From contig NZ_MODW01000001.1 in the NCBI RefSeq assembly GCF_001866135.1, positions 558,001-622,000 of the forward strand: a stretch of DNA of 64,000 nt. The letters run 5' to 3'. Source of the DNA: Microbacterium sp. LCT-H2. GTDB taxonomy: Bacteria > Actinomycetota > Actinomycetes > Actinomycetales > Microbacteriaceae. Below, in pieces: positions 16,567 through 24,382 of the stretch. The notes under the pieces were generated by a model, which had not been told where the DNA came from, ran no database searches, and was given only the letters and a program-made list of their open reading frames with translations. The position numbers and the translations under genes were made by a program. The stretch's first letter is position 1. Each line of letters begins with the position of its first letter.

Positions 16567-18594
16567 TCAGGAGGCGGCGATCACGGCGAGGACGCCGTCG
16601 CCGTAGGCCTCGCGCTTCTTCGCACCGATGCCGGTGATGCCGTCGAGGTCGGCGTGCGACGTGGGCCGATGCTCCGCGAGAGCACGGAGCGTGGCATCGC
16701 CGAAGACGATGTACGCGGGGACGCCCTGTTCCCTGGCGATCTCAGTCCGCCAGGCCCGCAGCGCCTCGAACAGCTCCCGGTCTCCGGCGTCGAGGGCGTC
16801 GGCGGCACTCGCCTTCCGGGCGCGAGACGGCGACGACGGGCGCCCGATCGTGTCTTTCCGGAGCGGAACCGCGGTCTCGCCGCGCAGCACCCCCGCCGCG
16901 GCCTCTCCGGGGGCGAGCGTGCCGTAGTCGCCCTGCGCGACGAGGATGCCCCGGGCGAGGAGCTGGCGTACCACGCTCCGCCAGTCCTGGTCGGAGAGGT
17001 CGGCGCCGATGCCGTAGGTCGCGAGGGCGTCGTGCCGCTGCTGGCGGATGCGCTCGGTCGAGGCCCCGCGGAGGATGTCGATGAGGTGGCCCGCGCCGAA
17101 CGCCTGATTCCGCTCCCGCTTGAGCCGCACGATCGTGGACAGCAGCTTCTGCGCGGGGACGAGCCCGTCGAAGGTCGCCGTGTCGTCGAGGCACGTGTCG
17201 CAGTTGCCGCACGGCTGCGAGTCCTGGCCGAAGTACCCGAGGAGGTTCTGCCGACGGCACGCCACGGTCTCGCACAGCGCGAGCATCGCGTCGAGGTGCT
17301 GCCCCATCCGCATCTTGAAGGTGCGGTCGCCGGGACTCTGATCGATCAGACGGCGCTGCTGCACGACATCGCCGAGCCCGTACGCCATCCACGCCACGGA
17401 CGGCTCGCCGTCACGGCCGGCGCGGCCGGTCTCCTGGTAGTACCCCTCGACCGACTTCGGCAGATCGATGTGGGCGACGAAGCGCACGTCGGGCTTGTCG
17501 ATCCCCATGCCGAACGCGATGGTGGCCACCATCACGACGCCGTCTTCACGGAGGAAGCGCGACTGGTTCGCCGCCCGCACCTCGGCGGGCAGACCGGCGT
17601 GATATGGCAACGCGTCGAGACCCTGCGCGGCGAGATACGTCGCCGTCTGCTCGACGGACTTGCGGGTGAGCGCGTAGACGATGCCCGCCGCCCCCTCCGG
17701 CTGCGACCGGATGAACTGCACGAGCTGCTTGCGGGGATCGACCTTCGGGACGATGCGGTACTGGATGTTGGGGCGGTCGAAGCTCGCCACGAAGTGCTTC
17801 GCCGCGTCGAGGTGCAGGCGCTCGGTGAGCTCCTTGTGCGTGGCCCGCGTCGCGGTGGCGGTCAGGGCCATGCGCGGGACGCCGGGGAACCGCTCGCCCA
17901 GGTCGCCGAGGGCGAGGTAGTCGGGTCGGAAGTCGTGACCCCACTGCGACACGCAGTGCGCCTCGTCGATCGCGATGACGCTGAGCGTGCCGCGCTGCAG
18001 GAGGGACGTGGTCTGCGCGCCCGACAGCCGCTCCGGGGCGACGTAGAGGAGATCGAGCTCCCCGGCGACATAGGCGCGCTCGACCTCGCGGCGCTCCTCG
18101 ATCGACTGGGTGGAGTTGAGGTACGCGGCCTTCACGCCGTTGGCGCGCAGCGCATCGACCTGGTCGTGCATGAGCGCGATGAGCGGGCTGATGACCAGTC
18201 CGGTGCCTTCGCGCACGAGCGCGGGCACCTGATACGTGATGCTCTTGCCGCCGCCGGTGGGCATCAGGACGACGGCGTCGCCGCCGCCGATGACCTGCTC
18301 GACGATGGCCGCCTGGTCGCCGCGGAAGTCGTCGTAGCCGAACACGGTGTGCAGTGCCTCGCGGGCCGTCGCATACCGGCTGGGCGCGGCGCGGCGGACG
18401 GCCGGCGCGGTGGTCACCGCAGTCGTCGGACCCGGCCCCCAGTCGAGGGGCGGCTCGAAGCCAGCCTCCTGCGGCTCCCAGTCCATCGGCTCCGGCGGCT
18501 CGGTCGGCTCCCACCCGTCGTCCCAGGGCTGGTCGGATGCCGCGTCCGGCTCGGGGATCCATCCGTCGTACGGATCTCGGGGAGTCTGCGGCAT
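16567..18594 (-). CDS. recQ: ATP-dependent DNA helicase RecQ
   Basis: The ATG chosen (MPQTPRDPYD) gives 675 residues. Helicase motif I is MPTGGGKS (residues ~111-118), motif II is IDEAHCVSQWGHDFRPDY, and motif VI is YYQETGRAGRDG. The RecQ-C zinc site follows as CRRQNLLGYFGQDSQPCGNC and a downstream Cys, then a winged helix and a C-terminal HRDC domain (ELFEALRAWRTEIA). It unwinds DNA 3'-5' in recombination and fork repair. Oddly, the first ~70 residues are acidic and rich in Trp, Pro and Glu, an addition not found in E. coli RecQ. It is divergent from the small GNAT gene. Confidence 0.95.
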   Translation of the reverse strand: MPQTPRDPYDGWIPEPDAASDQPWDDGWEPTEPPEPMDWEPQEAGFEPPLDWGPGPTTAVTTAPAVRRAAPSRYATAREALHTVFGYDDFRGDQAAIVEQVIGGGDAVVLMPTGGGKSITYQVPALVREGTGLVISPLIALMHDQVDALRANGVKAAYLNSTQSIEERREVERAYVAGELDLLYVAPERLSGAQTTSLLQRGTLSVIAIDEAHCVSQWGHDFRPDYLALGDLGERFPGVPRMALTATATRATHKELTERLHLDAAKHFVASFDRPNIQYRIVPKVDPRKQLVQFIRSQPEGAAGIVYALTRKSVEQTATYLAAQGLDALPYHAGLPAEVRAANQSRFLREDGVVMVATIAFGMGIDKPDVRFVAHIDLPKSVEGYYQETGRAGRDGEPSVAWMAYGLGDVVQQRRLIDQSPGDRTFKMRMGQHLDAMLALCETVACRRQNLLGYFGQDSQPCGNCDTCLDDTATFDGLVPAQKLLSTIVRLKRERNQAFGAGHLIDILRGASTERIRQQRHDALATYGIGADLSDQDWRSVVRQLLARGILVAQGDYGTLAPGEAAAGVLRGETAVPLRKDTIGRPSSPSRARKASAADALDAGDRELFEALRAWRTEIAREQGVPAYIVFGDATLRALAEHRPTSHADLDGITGIGAKKREAYGDGVLAVIAAS

Positions 18595-18699
18595 CCCTCC
18601 AGCGTAATCACCCCGACGGACAGCGGCACGGCGACGTCCACAGGCCCGCACTGTCGATCCCGGGCGTAGGTTGGTTCCAGACGCCGGAAGGAGCATCCG

Positions 18700-19068
18700 A
18701 TGACCGACATCACCGTGACCCGCAACGACGAGGCCTCCCGCTACGAGATCCGTTCCGATGACGTGCTGGCCGGGTTCGCCGAGTTCGACACCCGCCCCGG
18801 CGCGATCCGCTTCCTGCACACCGAGATCGACCCCGCTTTCCAGGGCCAGGGCCTGGCCGGGAAGCTCGCCGCGGCGGCGCTGACCGACGTGGCGTCGACG
18901 GGCGACGCGATCGTGCCGCTCTGCCCGTACATCGCGAAGTACCTTCAGACGCACGAGGTGCCCGGCGCCGAGATCCGCTGGCCGCAGCGCCCGGGCTCGA
19001 CGGCGGACGGCCCGGTGCAGAAGGAGTCGGCCGGCGCGGACGAGGACCCCACGGGCAGGGCGGAATGA
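18700..19068 (+). CDS. Small GNAT-fold N-acetyltransferase (COG2388 / YjdJ-like)
   Basis: This 122-residue protein is preceded by AAGGAGC. It matches the short GNAT branch with LHTEIDPAFQGQGLAGKLAAAAL, the acetyl-CoA-binding Q-x-x-G-x-G/A loop, followed by the conserved CPYIAKYLQTH near the end of the fold. The last ~30 residues are a polar tail with no fold signal. Its stop overlaps the pirin start (ATGA), so the two are co-translated. The acceptor substrate is unknown for this branch. Confidence 0.88.
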   Translation: MTDITVTRNDEASRYEIRSDDVLAGFAEFDTRPGAIRFLHTEIDPAFQGQGLAGKLAAAALTDVASTGDAIVPLCPYIAKYLQTHEVPGAEIRWPQRPGSTADGPVQKESAGADEDPTGRAE

Positions 19069-19982
19069 TCGGGCAGCGCCGCCTCGTCCTCGAACCCCGG
19101 GCGGTGCCGCTCGGCGGTGTGCGCGGCATGGAGGTGCTGCGGGTGCTGCCGCATCGCAACCTCCCCACCATCGGCGCCTGGTGCTTCCTGGACCGGTTCG
19201 GCCCGGCCGAGACCCGGATGCGGGTCGAGCCGCATCCGCACATCGGTCTGCAGACCGTGACCTGGCCGCTGGTCGGCGAGATCCGGCACCGTGATTCGCT
19301 GGGCAGCGATGCCGACCTCCGGCGCGGACAGCTCAACCTCATGACGGCGGGCAACGGCATCTCGCACTCGGAGTACTCCATCGGCGACGAGCCCGTTCCG
19401 CTCGATGCGCTGCAGTTCTGGGTCGTGCTCCCGGAGTCCGCGCGCCACGGGGACGGCGGCTTCGAGCGGCACACCGACCTGCCGACGACGACCCTCCCGG
19501 CCGCGACCGGATCGGACGCCACGGCCACGGTCGTGCTCGGCGAGTTCGCGGGCGTGCACTCGCCGGCGACCGTGCACACGCCGATCGTCGGGGCGGAGAT
19601 CGTCGTGCCGGCCGGAACCACGGTGCGCCTGCCGCTGCGACCGGAGTGGGAGCACGCGCTGCTCCTCGTCGAGGGCGACGCCGCCGTCCCCGAGCACGCG
19701 ATGACCCGCAACGACATGATCTACCTCGGCGATTCCCGCGACGGCGTCGAGGTGACCAGCAGCGAAGGCGGGCTGCTGTTCCTCCTCGGGGGTGAGCCGT
19801 TCGAGGACGAGATCGTCATGTGGTGGAACTTCGCCGGGCGCTCCCACGACGAGATCGCCGCCGCCCGCGAGGACTGGGAGGCCGCATCCCCCCGGTTCGG
19901 CGTCGTCGAGGGGCACGACCAGCGCATCCCCGCGCCGCCGCTCCCCCCGGTGCGCCTGATGCCGCGCAGCCGCACCCTCTGA
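19065..19982 (+). CDS. Pirin family protein
   Basis: This 305-residue bicupin has the pirin metal site: PHPHIGLQTVTW gives the two His ligands and LNLMTAGNGISHSE gives the third His and the Glu. Bacterial pirins of this type are iron-binding proteins, and some oxidise flavonols such as quercetin. The C-terminal cupin half is complete (GGEPFEDEIVMWWNF). It is translationally coupled to the GNAT gene. The repeat array begins right after the stop codon. Confidence 0.93.
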   Translation: MIGQRRLVLEPRAVPLGGVRGMEVLRVLPHRNLPTIGAWCFLDRFGPAETRMRVEPHPHIGLQTVTWPLVGEIRHRDSLGSDADLRRGQLNLMTAGNGISHSEYSIGDEPVPLDALQFWVVLPESARHGDGGFERHTDLPTTTLPAATGSDATATVVLGEFAGVHSPATVHTPIVGAEIVVPAGTTVRLPLRPEWEHALLLVEGDAAVPEHAMTRNDMIYLGDSRDGVEVTSSEGGLLFLLGGEPFEDEIVMWWNFAGRSHDEIAAAREDWEAASPRFGVVEGHDQRIPAPPLPPVRLMPRSRTL

Positions 19983-20371
19983 CCCCACTCCCGCACCCGC
20001 TCCCCACAGGCACTCCCGCTGATCCAGGCACTCCCGCCAGAACAGGCACTCCCGCTGATTCAGGCACTCATGACTCTCCCTGCCTGATCTCACTCCACTG
20101 CCTGCCCTCGCGCGCAACCCCGCTGACGCGCCTGAACAGGCATCCACGCCAACACAGGCACTCCCGCCAGAACAGGCACTCCTGATCCTCCCTGCCTGTT
20201 CTCGCGCCCGTGCCTGCCGTCGCGCTGAAGCCCCCAAACCCGACCACACCGACCCCGCTCTTCAGGCACTCACGCTGGCTCAGGCTCGATGGGCTTTCAC
20301 CTGCCTGAACCCGCGTGATCGCCTGTTCCCGGAAGCAGGGGCAGGAAGCAGGACAGGAAGCAGAAGCAAAC
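19983..20371. repeat. Intergenic array of 18-bp units in a ~110-bp higher-order repeat
   Basis: CAGGCACTC starts an 18-bp unit repeated head to tail at 20008, 20026, 20044 and 20062, again at 20156 and 20174, and again at 20264 with a partial at 20282. Common unit endings are CCGCCAGAA and CCGCTGATT. Each cluster is followed by the reverse motif TGCCTG about 25-35 bp later, so each can fold back on itself. The blocks starting at 20044, 20156 and 20264 line up with a period of about 110 bp. No plausible gene lies here; the pirin gene ends at one side and the convergent symporter gene at the other. Confidence 0.8.
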
Positions 20372-21829
20372 TCAGGCGCGGTCGGGGGTGTGCACGCGGG
20401 CGAGGAAGCGGTCCGTGCGGGGCGAGGGCCCTCGAGGGTCGAGCAACGACACGGCCACCGTGACTCCGGTCGCCAGCGGGATCGTCCAGGCGGCGGGCTG
20501 CGCGAGGTACGGTGCCGCGACGCCGACCCCGTCCACCGCGGCGTGCACGAGCAGGGCGAGCCCGGTCGCGACACCGCCGGACACCATGCCCGCGACCGCC
20601 CCGCGCGCGGTGAGACCCCGCCACCACACGCCCAGCAGCACCACGGGCGAGAGCGTCGACGCCGCCACGACGAACACCACCCCCACGCTCGACACAAGTC
20701 CCGCGGGCACCGTGAGCAGCGCGACCCCCAGCGGCACGAGCGCACACAGCACCGCGGACAGCCGGAAGGAGCGCACGGAGCCGGAGAAGACGTCCTGGCT
20801 GATGACCCCCGCGAGCGAGACCACGAGTCCGGCCGAGGTCGCCAGGAACGCGGCGAAGGCCCCGGCGACGATGAGCGCCGTCAGCAGCTCACCCGCGAGC
20901 CCGGGGAACACCCGCGACGGGAGCTGCAGCACCACGGTGTCGGCGATCCCCGGCTGCGCGAGGTCCGGCGCGGCGATCCGCGCCAGGAGCCCCATCGCGC
21001 TCGACACGGCGTAGAACGCGCTCACCATGGCGATGACGATCACGGTGGTCCGCCGCGCGGAGGCTCCGGTCGGGCTGGTGTAGAACCGCACCAGGACGTG
21101 CGGCAGGCCCATCGTGCCGAGGAGCAGCGCGAGCAGCAGCGACGCGGTCTCGTAGGCGTCGAAGCCGGACGGCCCGGCCTCGGCGGGGAAGACGAGGGCG
21201 GGATCGACGTCGTGCGGGCCGCCGCTCAGGGCGAACGCGATGCACACCACCGGCACGAGGAGTGCCGTGAGCTTGAGCCAGTACTGGAACGCCTGCACGA
21301 AGGTGATCGCACGCATGCCGCCCGCCGCGACCGCCGCCGCCACGAGCACCGCGATCGTCACGGCGCCGACCCACTCCGGCAGCCCGGCGACCACGACGAG
21401 CGTGATGCCCGCGCCGTGCAGCTGCGGCACGATGTAGAGCCAGCCGATGATGAGCACCGCGAGGCTGGTGACGCGGCGCGCGGCGGTCGAGTCGAGCCGG
21501 GCCTCGACGAAGTCGGGGATCGTGTACGCCCCGCTGCGGCGCAGGGGCGCGGCCACGAAGACGAGCACGAGCAGGTACCCCGCGGCGTACCCGATGGGGA
21601 ACCAGAACCCGCGGGCGCCGTCCAGCAGCACGAGCCCGGAGAGGCCGAGGAAGGTACCCGCGGAGAGGTACTCGCCGCTGATGGCCGAGGCGTTCCAGAC
21701 CGGACGCACCGTCCGCGACGCCACGAAGAAGTCGCTCGTCGTGCGCGACACGCGCAGCCCGTACACGCCGATGAGGAGGGTGGCGATCACGACCAGGGCG
21801 ACCCCGACGAGGTCGAGCACGGCGTTCAC
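20372..21829 (-). CDS. Sodium:solute symporter (SSS family, acetate/monocarboxylate type)
   Basis: The GTG start overlaps the stop of the upstream small membrane gene (GTGA) and gives 485 residues with about 13 hydrophobic helices. SGEYLSAGTFLGLSGLVLLDG near the N-terminus is typical of the ActP/MctP branch of the SSS family, which imports acetate, pyruvate or propionate with sodium or protons. It is the last gene of a co-directional run that includes a LytS/LytTR pair and CstA, which suggests carboxylate uptake under that pair's control. The substrate is inferred. Confidence 0.9.
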   Translation of the reverse strand: MNAVLDLVGVALVVIATLLIGVYGLRVSRTTSDFFVASRTVRPVWNASAISGEYLSAGTFLGLSGLVLLDGARGFWFPIGYAAGYLLVLVFVAAPLRRSGAYTIPDFVEARLDSTAARRVTSLAVLIIGWLYIVPQLHGAGITLVVVAGLPEWVGAVTIAVLVAAAVAAGGMRAITFVQAFQYWLKLTALLVPVVCIAFALSGGPHDVDPALVFPAEAGPSGFDAYETASLLLALLLGTMGLPHVLVRFYTSPTGASARRTTVIVIAMVSAFYAVSSAMGLLARIAAPDLAQPGIADTVVLQLPSRVFPGLAGELLTALIVAGAFAAFLATSAGLVVSLAGVISQDVFSGSVRSFRLSAVLCALVPLGVALLTVPAGLVSSVGVVFVVAASTLSPVVLLGVWWRGLTARGAVAGMVSGGVATGLALLVHAAVDGVGVAAPYLAQPAAWTIPLATGVTVAVSLLDPRGPSPRTDRFLARVHTPDRA

Positions 21830-22200
21830 TCGCGGTCCCGCAGGGCGCGGTACCGCCGCTCGTTGCGGACCGCCGTACGCACGTACAGCACCGCGAACAC
21901 GAGGATCACCGGGTAGAACGCGAAGGCCTGGAGGAGCCACGACAGCGGCAGCCCGCCGAGGACGACGGCGTCGACCTCGGGGATGAGCGCGATCCCGAGC
22001 GCCAGGGCGACGACGACAACCACGAAGCCGGCGACGGTGCCGAGGGCGAGCCGGAGCTGACTGCGCATCAGGGCACGGGCGTAGACGGCGTCGGCCTCCG
22101 CGACCGGGGCTCCGGGCAGCGCGATCCCCCGGGTGGCGGCGGAGGAGCGACGGGGCGGAGTGTCCGCGGTGACCCGCACCCGCTTCGGCACCTCGGTCAT
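21826..22200 (-). CDS. Small two-helix membrane protein, DUF485-like
   Basis: This 124-residue protein starts at an ATG overlapping the response-regulator stop (ATGA). A polar N-terminal ~45 residues precede two hydrophobic helices (LALGTVAGFVVVVVALALGI and WLLQAFAFYPVILVFAVLYV), ending in an Arg-rich cytoplasmic tail. ActP-type symporters are often encoded next to a small DUF485 membrane protein, as with E. coli yjcH-actP, and overlap with the symporter gene fits that pairing. Sequence similarity to DUF485 is only suggestive. Confidence 0.75.
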   Translation of the reverse strand: MTEVPKRVRVTADTPPRRSSAATRGIALPGAPVAEADAVYARALMRSQLRLALGTVAGFVVVVVALALGIALIPEVDAVVLGGLPLSWLLQAFAFYPVILVFAVLYVRTAVRNERRYRALRDRE

Positions 22201-22916
22201 CCGGACCCCTCTCCGCGCACGAGAGCCTCCCGCACCGCCGCGACGAGCCTCCTGCTCACCGGCAGCACGGTCGTGCCGACGACCACGACGGGATCCCCGC
22301 CCGACAGCCGCGCCTCGGTCACCGCGACCATCCGGACGAGGGTGGAACGGTGGATGCGGAGGAATCCGGCCGGCGCCCACCGCGTCTCGAGCTCGGAGAG
22401 CGGGATGCGCACGAGGTGGCCGGGACCGTCGTCCTCGGTGTGCAGCCGCGCGTAGTCGCCCTGCGCCTGCACCCAACGCACGTCGCTGCGCCGCACGAAC
22501 CGCACGGATGCGCCCACGGTCACCGGCAGCACCTCGTCCTCGCCGCGCGGCGCGGCCTCCTGCGCGACCACTCTGTCCACCGCGCTCCGCAGCCGTTCCC
22601 GCCGGACCGGCTTGAGGAGGTAGTCCGCCGCGCGCAGCTCGAACGCCTCGACCGCGCGGGCCTCGTCGGCGGTGACGAACACGACCGCGGGCGGTTCCGC
22701 GAGACCGAGGAGCGCGCGGGCGAGCTCGGTGCCGAGAAGGCCGGGCATGTGGATGTCGAGAAAGGCGATCCGCACCGCACGCGCGGAGAGCTGACGCAGC
22801 GCGTCGGCGCCGTTGCCCGCGGTGAGGATCTCACCGATGCGCGGGTCGGCGCGCAGCAGGTGCACGAGCTCGTCGAGGGCCGGCTGCTCGTCGTCGGCGA
22901 CGAGGACGTCGATCAT
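22197..22916 (-). CDS. LytTR-type response regulator
   Basis: This 239-residue protein begins MIDVLVADDEQPALDE. The receiver domain has the acidic pair at 8-9, phospho-acceptor Asp54 (AFLDIHMPG), the switch Thr (VFVTADEA) and Lys (YLLKPV). After a linker the LytTR DNA-binding domain spans about residues 130-235 (VRWVQAQGDYARLHT, RIHRSTLVRM). It starts 8 bp after the sensor kinase gene and overlaps the small membrane gene, so the pair and the transporter are one unit. Probable targets are the flanking transporter genes. Confidence 0.93.
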   Translation of the reverse strand: MIDVLVADDEQPALDELVHLLRADPRIGEILTAGNGADALRQLSARAVRIAFLDIHMPGLLGTELARALLGLAEPPAVVFVTADEARAVEAFELRAADYLLKPVRRERLRSAVDRVVAQEAAPRGEDEVLPVTVGASVRFVRRSDVRWVQAQGDYARLHTEDDGPGHLVRIPLSELETRWAPAGFLRIHRSTLVRMVAVTEARLSGGDPVVVVGTTVLPVSRRLVAAVREALVRGEGSG

Positions 22917-22924
22917 GCCGCTCC

Positions 22925-24106
22925 TCAGTCGTCGTCCGGGTCGTGGAGGGGCTGCGATTTCGGGACTCGCATGCGCACCAGGGTACCCGCGCCGGCGTTG
23001 GTCTCCACGACCAGACCGCCCCCGCTGCCGTAGACCTGGCGGAGCCGGGTGTCGACGTTCCGCAGGCCCACGTGACCGCCCTCCTCGCGCGCCGTGAGCA
23101 GCGCGCGCAGGCCGTCCGGGTCCATTCCCACGCCGTCGTCCTCGACGAGGATCTCGGTGTGCGTGCCGTCGTCGCGGGAGGTGATGCGGATCTCGCCGCC
23201 GCCCTCCCCCGGCTCCAGGCCGTGCCGCACCGCGTTCTCCACGAGCGGCTGCACGGAGAGGAAGGGGATGACCGTCGCGAGGGTCTCCGGCGCGATCTGC
23301 AGCGTCACCCGCAGGCGGTCGCCGAACCGCGCCCGCTCCAGTTCGAGGTACGAGTGGATGCTGCCCAGCTCTTCCGCGAGCGTGGTGAACTCTCCCTGCC
23401 GGCGGAAGGAGTAGCGGGTGAAGTCGGCGAACTCGAGCACGAGGTCCCGGGCCCGGTCCGGGTCGGTCGTGATGAACGAGGCGATCGCGGTGAGGGCGTT
23501 GTAGATGAAGTGCGGGGAGATCTGGGCGCGCAGAGCCCGGAGCTCCGCCTCGGCGAGCTGGGTGCGGGAGGCCTCGAGTCCGCCGAGCTCGACCTGCGCC
23601 GCACACCAGTCGGCGACCTCCTCCGCCGCCCGTACGAGCGCGGCCCGCACCGGGGACGCGAAGGCGACGACCACCCCGACCGTCACCCCGTCGACGAGGA
23701 TGGGCGCGCCGACCGCCTCCAGGTCGTCCGTCCGGGCGGGCGAGGGGAACACCTGCCTCCGCCCGGACGCGCGCACCTGGGCGGCGATGCGCACGGCGGC
23801 GGATTCGAGCCCGTCCGCAGCGCCGTCGAGGGTGACCGTGTCGTCCTCGCCGACGATGGCGACCGCGGCGCTGCCCAGCAGGGCGCGCAGGTGCCGGGCG
23901 GCCTTGACGGCATCCGGCCCGGTCAGTCCGCCGCGGAGGTGCGGGGCGGCGAGGCTCGCCTGATGCAGCGCCCGCAGCGCTCCCTGCTCCGCCTCGCTGC
24001 CGAGGTCGGCAGACCCGCGGGCGAACCGCCGGGCGAGCAGCAGCAGCGCCGTGAGGGCGATGCCGCCGAGCGCGCCGAGGATCGCGGCGAGGACGACGTC
24101 GTTCAT
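22925..24106 (-). CDS. LytS-like sensor histidine kinase
   Basis: This 393-residue protein has a single N-terminal helix (residues 4-25), where E. coli BtsS and LytS have a multi-helix 5TM domain. A GAF-like region at about 40-175 follows. The His_kinase segment ALRAQISPHFIYNALTAIA carries the phospho-acceptor His199, and an HATPase domain (PLVENAVRHGL, EDDGVGMDPDGL, GLRNV) completes it. The pairing with a LytTR regulator is the standard arrangement for this kinase class. The GAF-like domain points to an intracellular ligand; a carboxylate such as pyruvate is a guess from the neighbouring genes. Confidence 0.92.
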   Translation of the reverse strand: MNDVVLAAILGALGGIALTALLLLARRFARGSADLGSEAEQGALRALHQASLAAPHLRGGLTGPDAVKAARHLRALLGSAAVAIVGEDDTVTLDGAADGLESAAVRIAAQVRASGRRQVFPSPARTDDLEAVGAPILVDGVTVGVVVAFASPVRAALVRAAEEVADWCAAQVELGGLEASRTQLAEAELRALRAQISPHFIYNALTAIASFITTDPDRARDLVLEFADFTRYSFRRQGEFTTLAEELGSIHSYLELERARFGDRLRVTLQIAPETLATVIPFLSVQPLVENAVRHGLEPGEGGGEIRITSRDDGTHTEILVEDDGVGMDPDGLRALLTAREEGGHVGLRNVDTRLRQVYGSGGGLVVETNAGAGTLVRMRVPKSQPLHDPDDD

Positions 24107-24135
24107 GCGCTCAGCCTAGGGACGCGCCGGCGGGC

Positions 24136-24381
24136 TCAGCAGCAGCGGGCACCGGGATTGCGGTCCTGGTCGTCCATCCGCTGACGCCAGAACTGCCGCT
24201 CCGTCAGCGGCTCCTCGTCCGGATGATGCCGCCGGTGATGGGCGACGTACGTGGCGTACGCGGTGTCGCCCATCAGCGTCGTCATGTACCAGCGGATGCC
24301 GCGGCCGACCCGGCCGAGGGCGCTCCACAGCGCCCGCAGCGGGGAGGTCGCGGCATCCGTCCGATCCATCGCGTGGGTCAT
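24136..24381 (-). CDS. YbdD/YjiX family small protein (DUF466)
   Basis: This 81-residue protein contains the family core WYMTTLMGDTAYATYVAHHR followed by HPDEEPLTERQFWRQRMD. YbdD/YjiX proteins are encoded immediately downstream of CstA or BtsT and are needed for pyruvate uptake in enterobacteria. It follows the cstA stop by one base, so coupling is tight. The C-terminal NPGARCC pair is typical of the family. Confidence 0.92.
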   Translation of the reverse strand: MTHAMDRTDAATSPLRALWSALGRVGRGIRWYMTTLMGDTAYATYVAHHRRHHPDEEPLTERQFWRQRMDDQDRNPGARCC

Positions 24382-24382
24382 C

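Noticed and set aside
20008-20311. CRISPR array
   Set aside because: Units are 18 bp, directly abutting and without unique spacers, and no cas genes are nearby.
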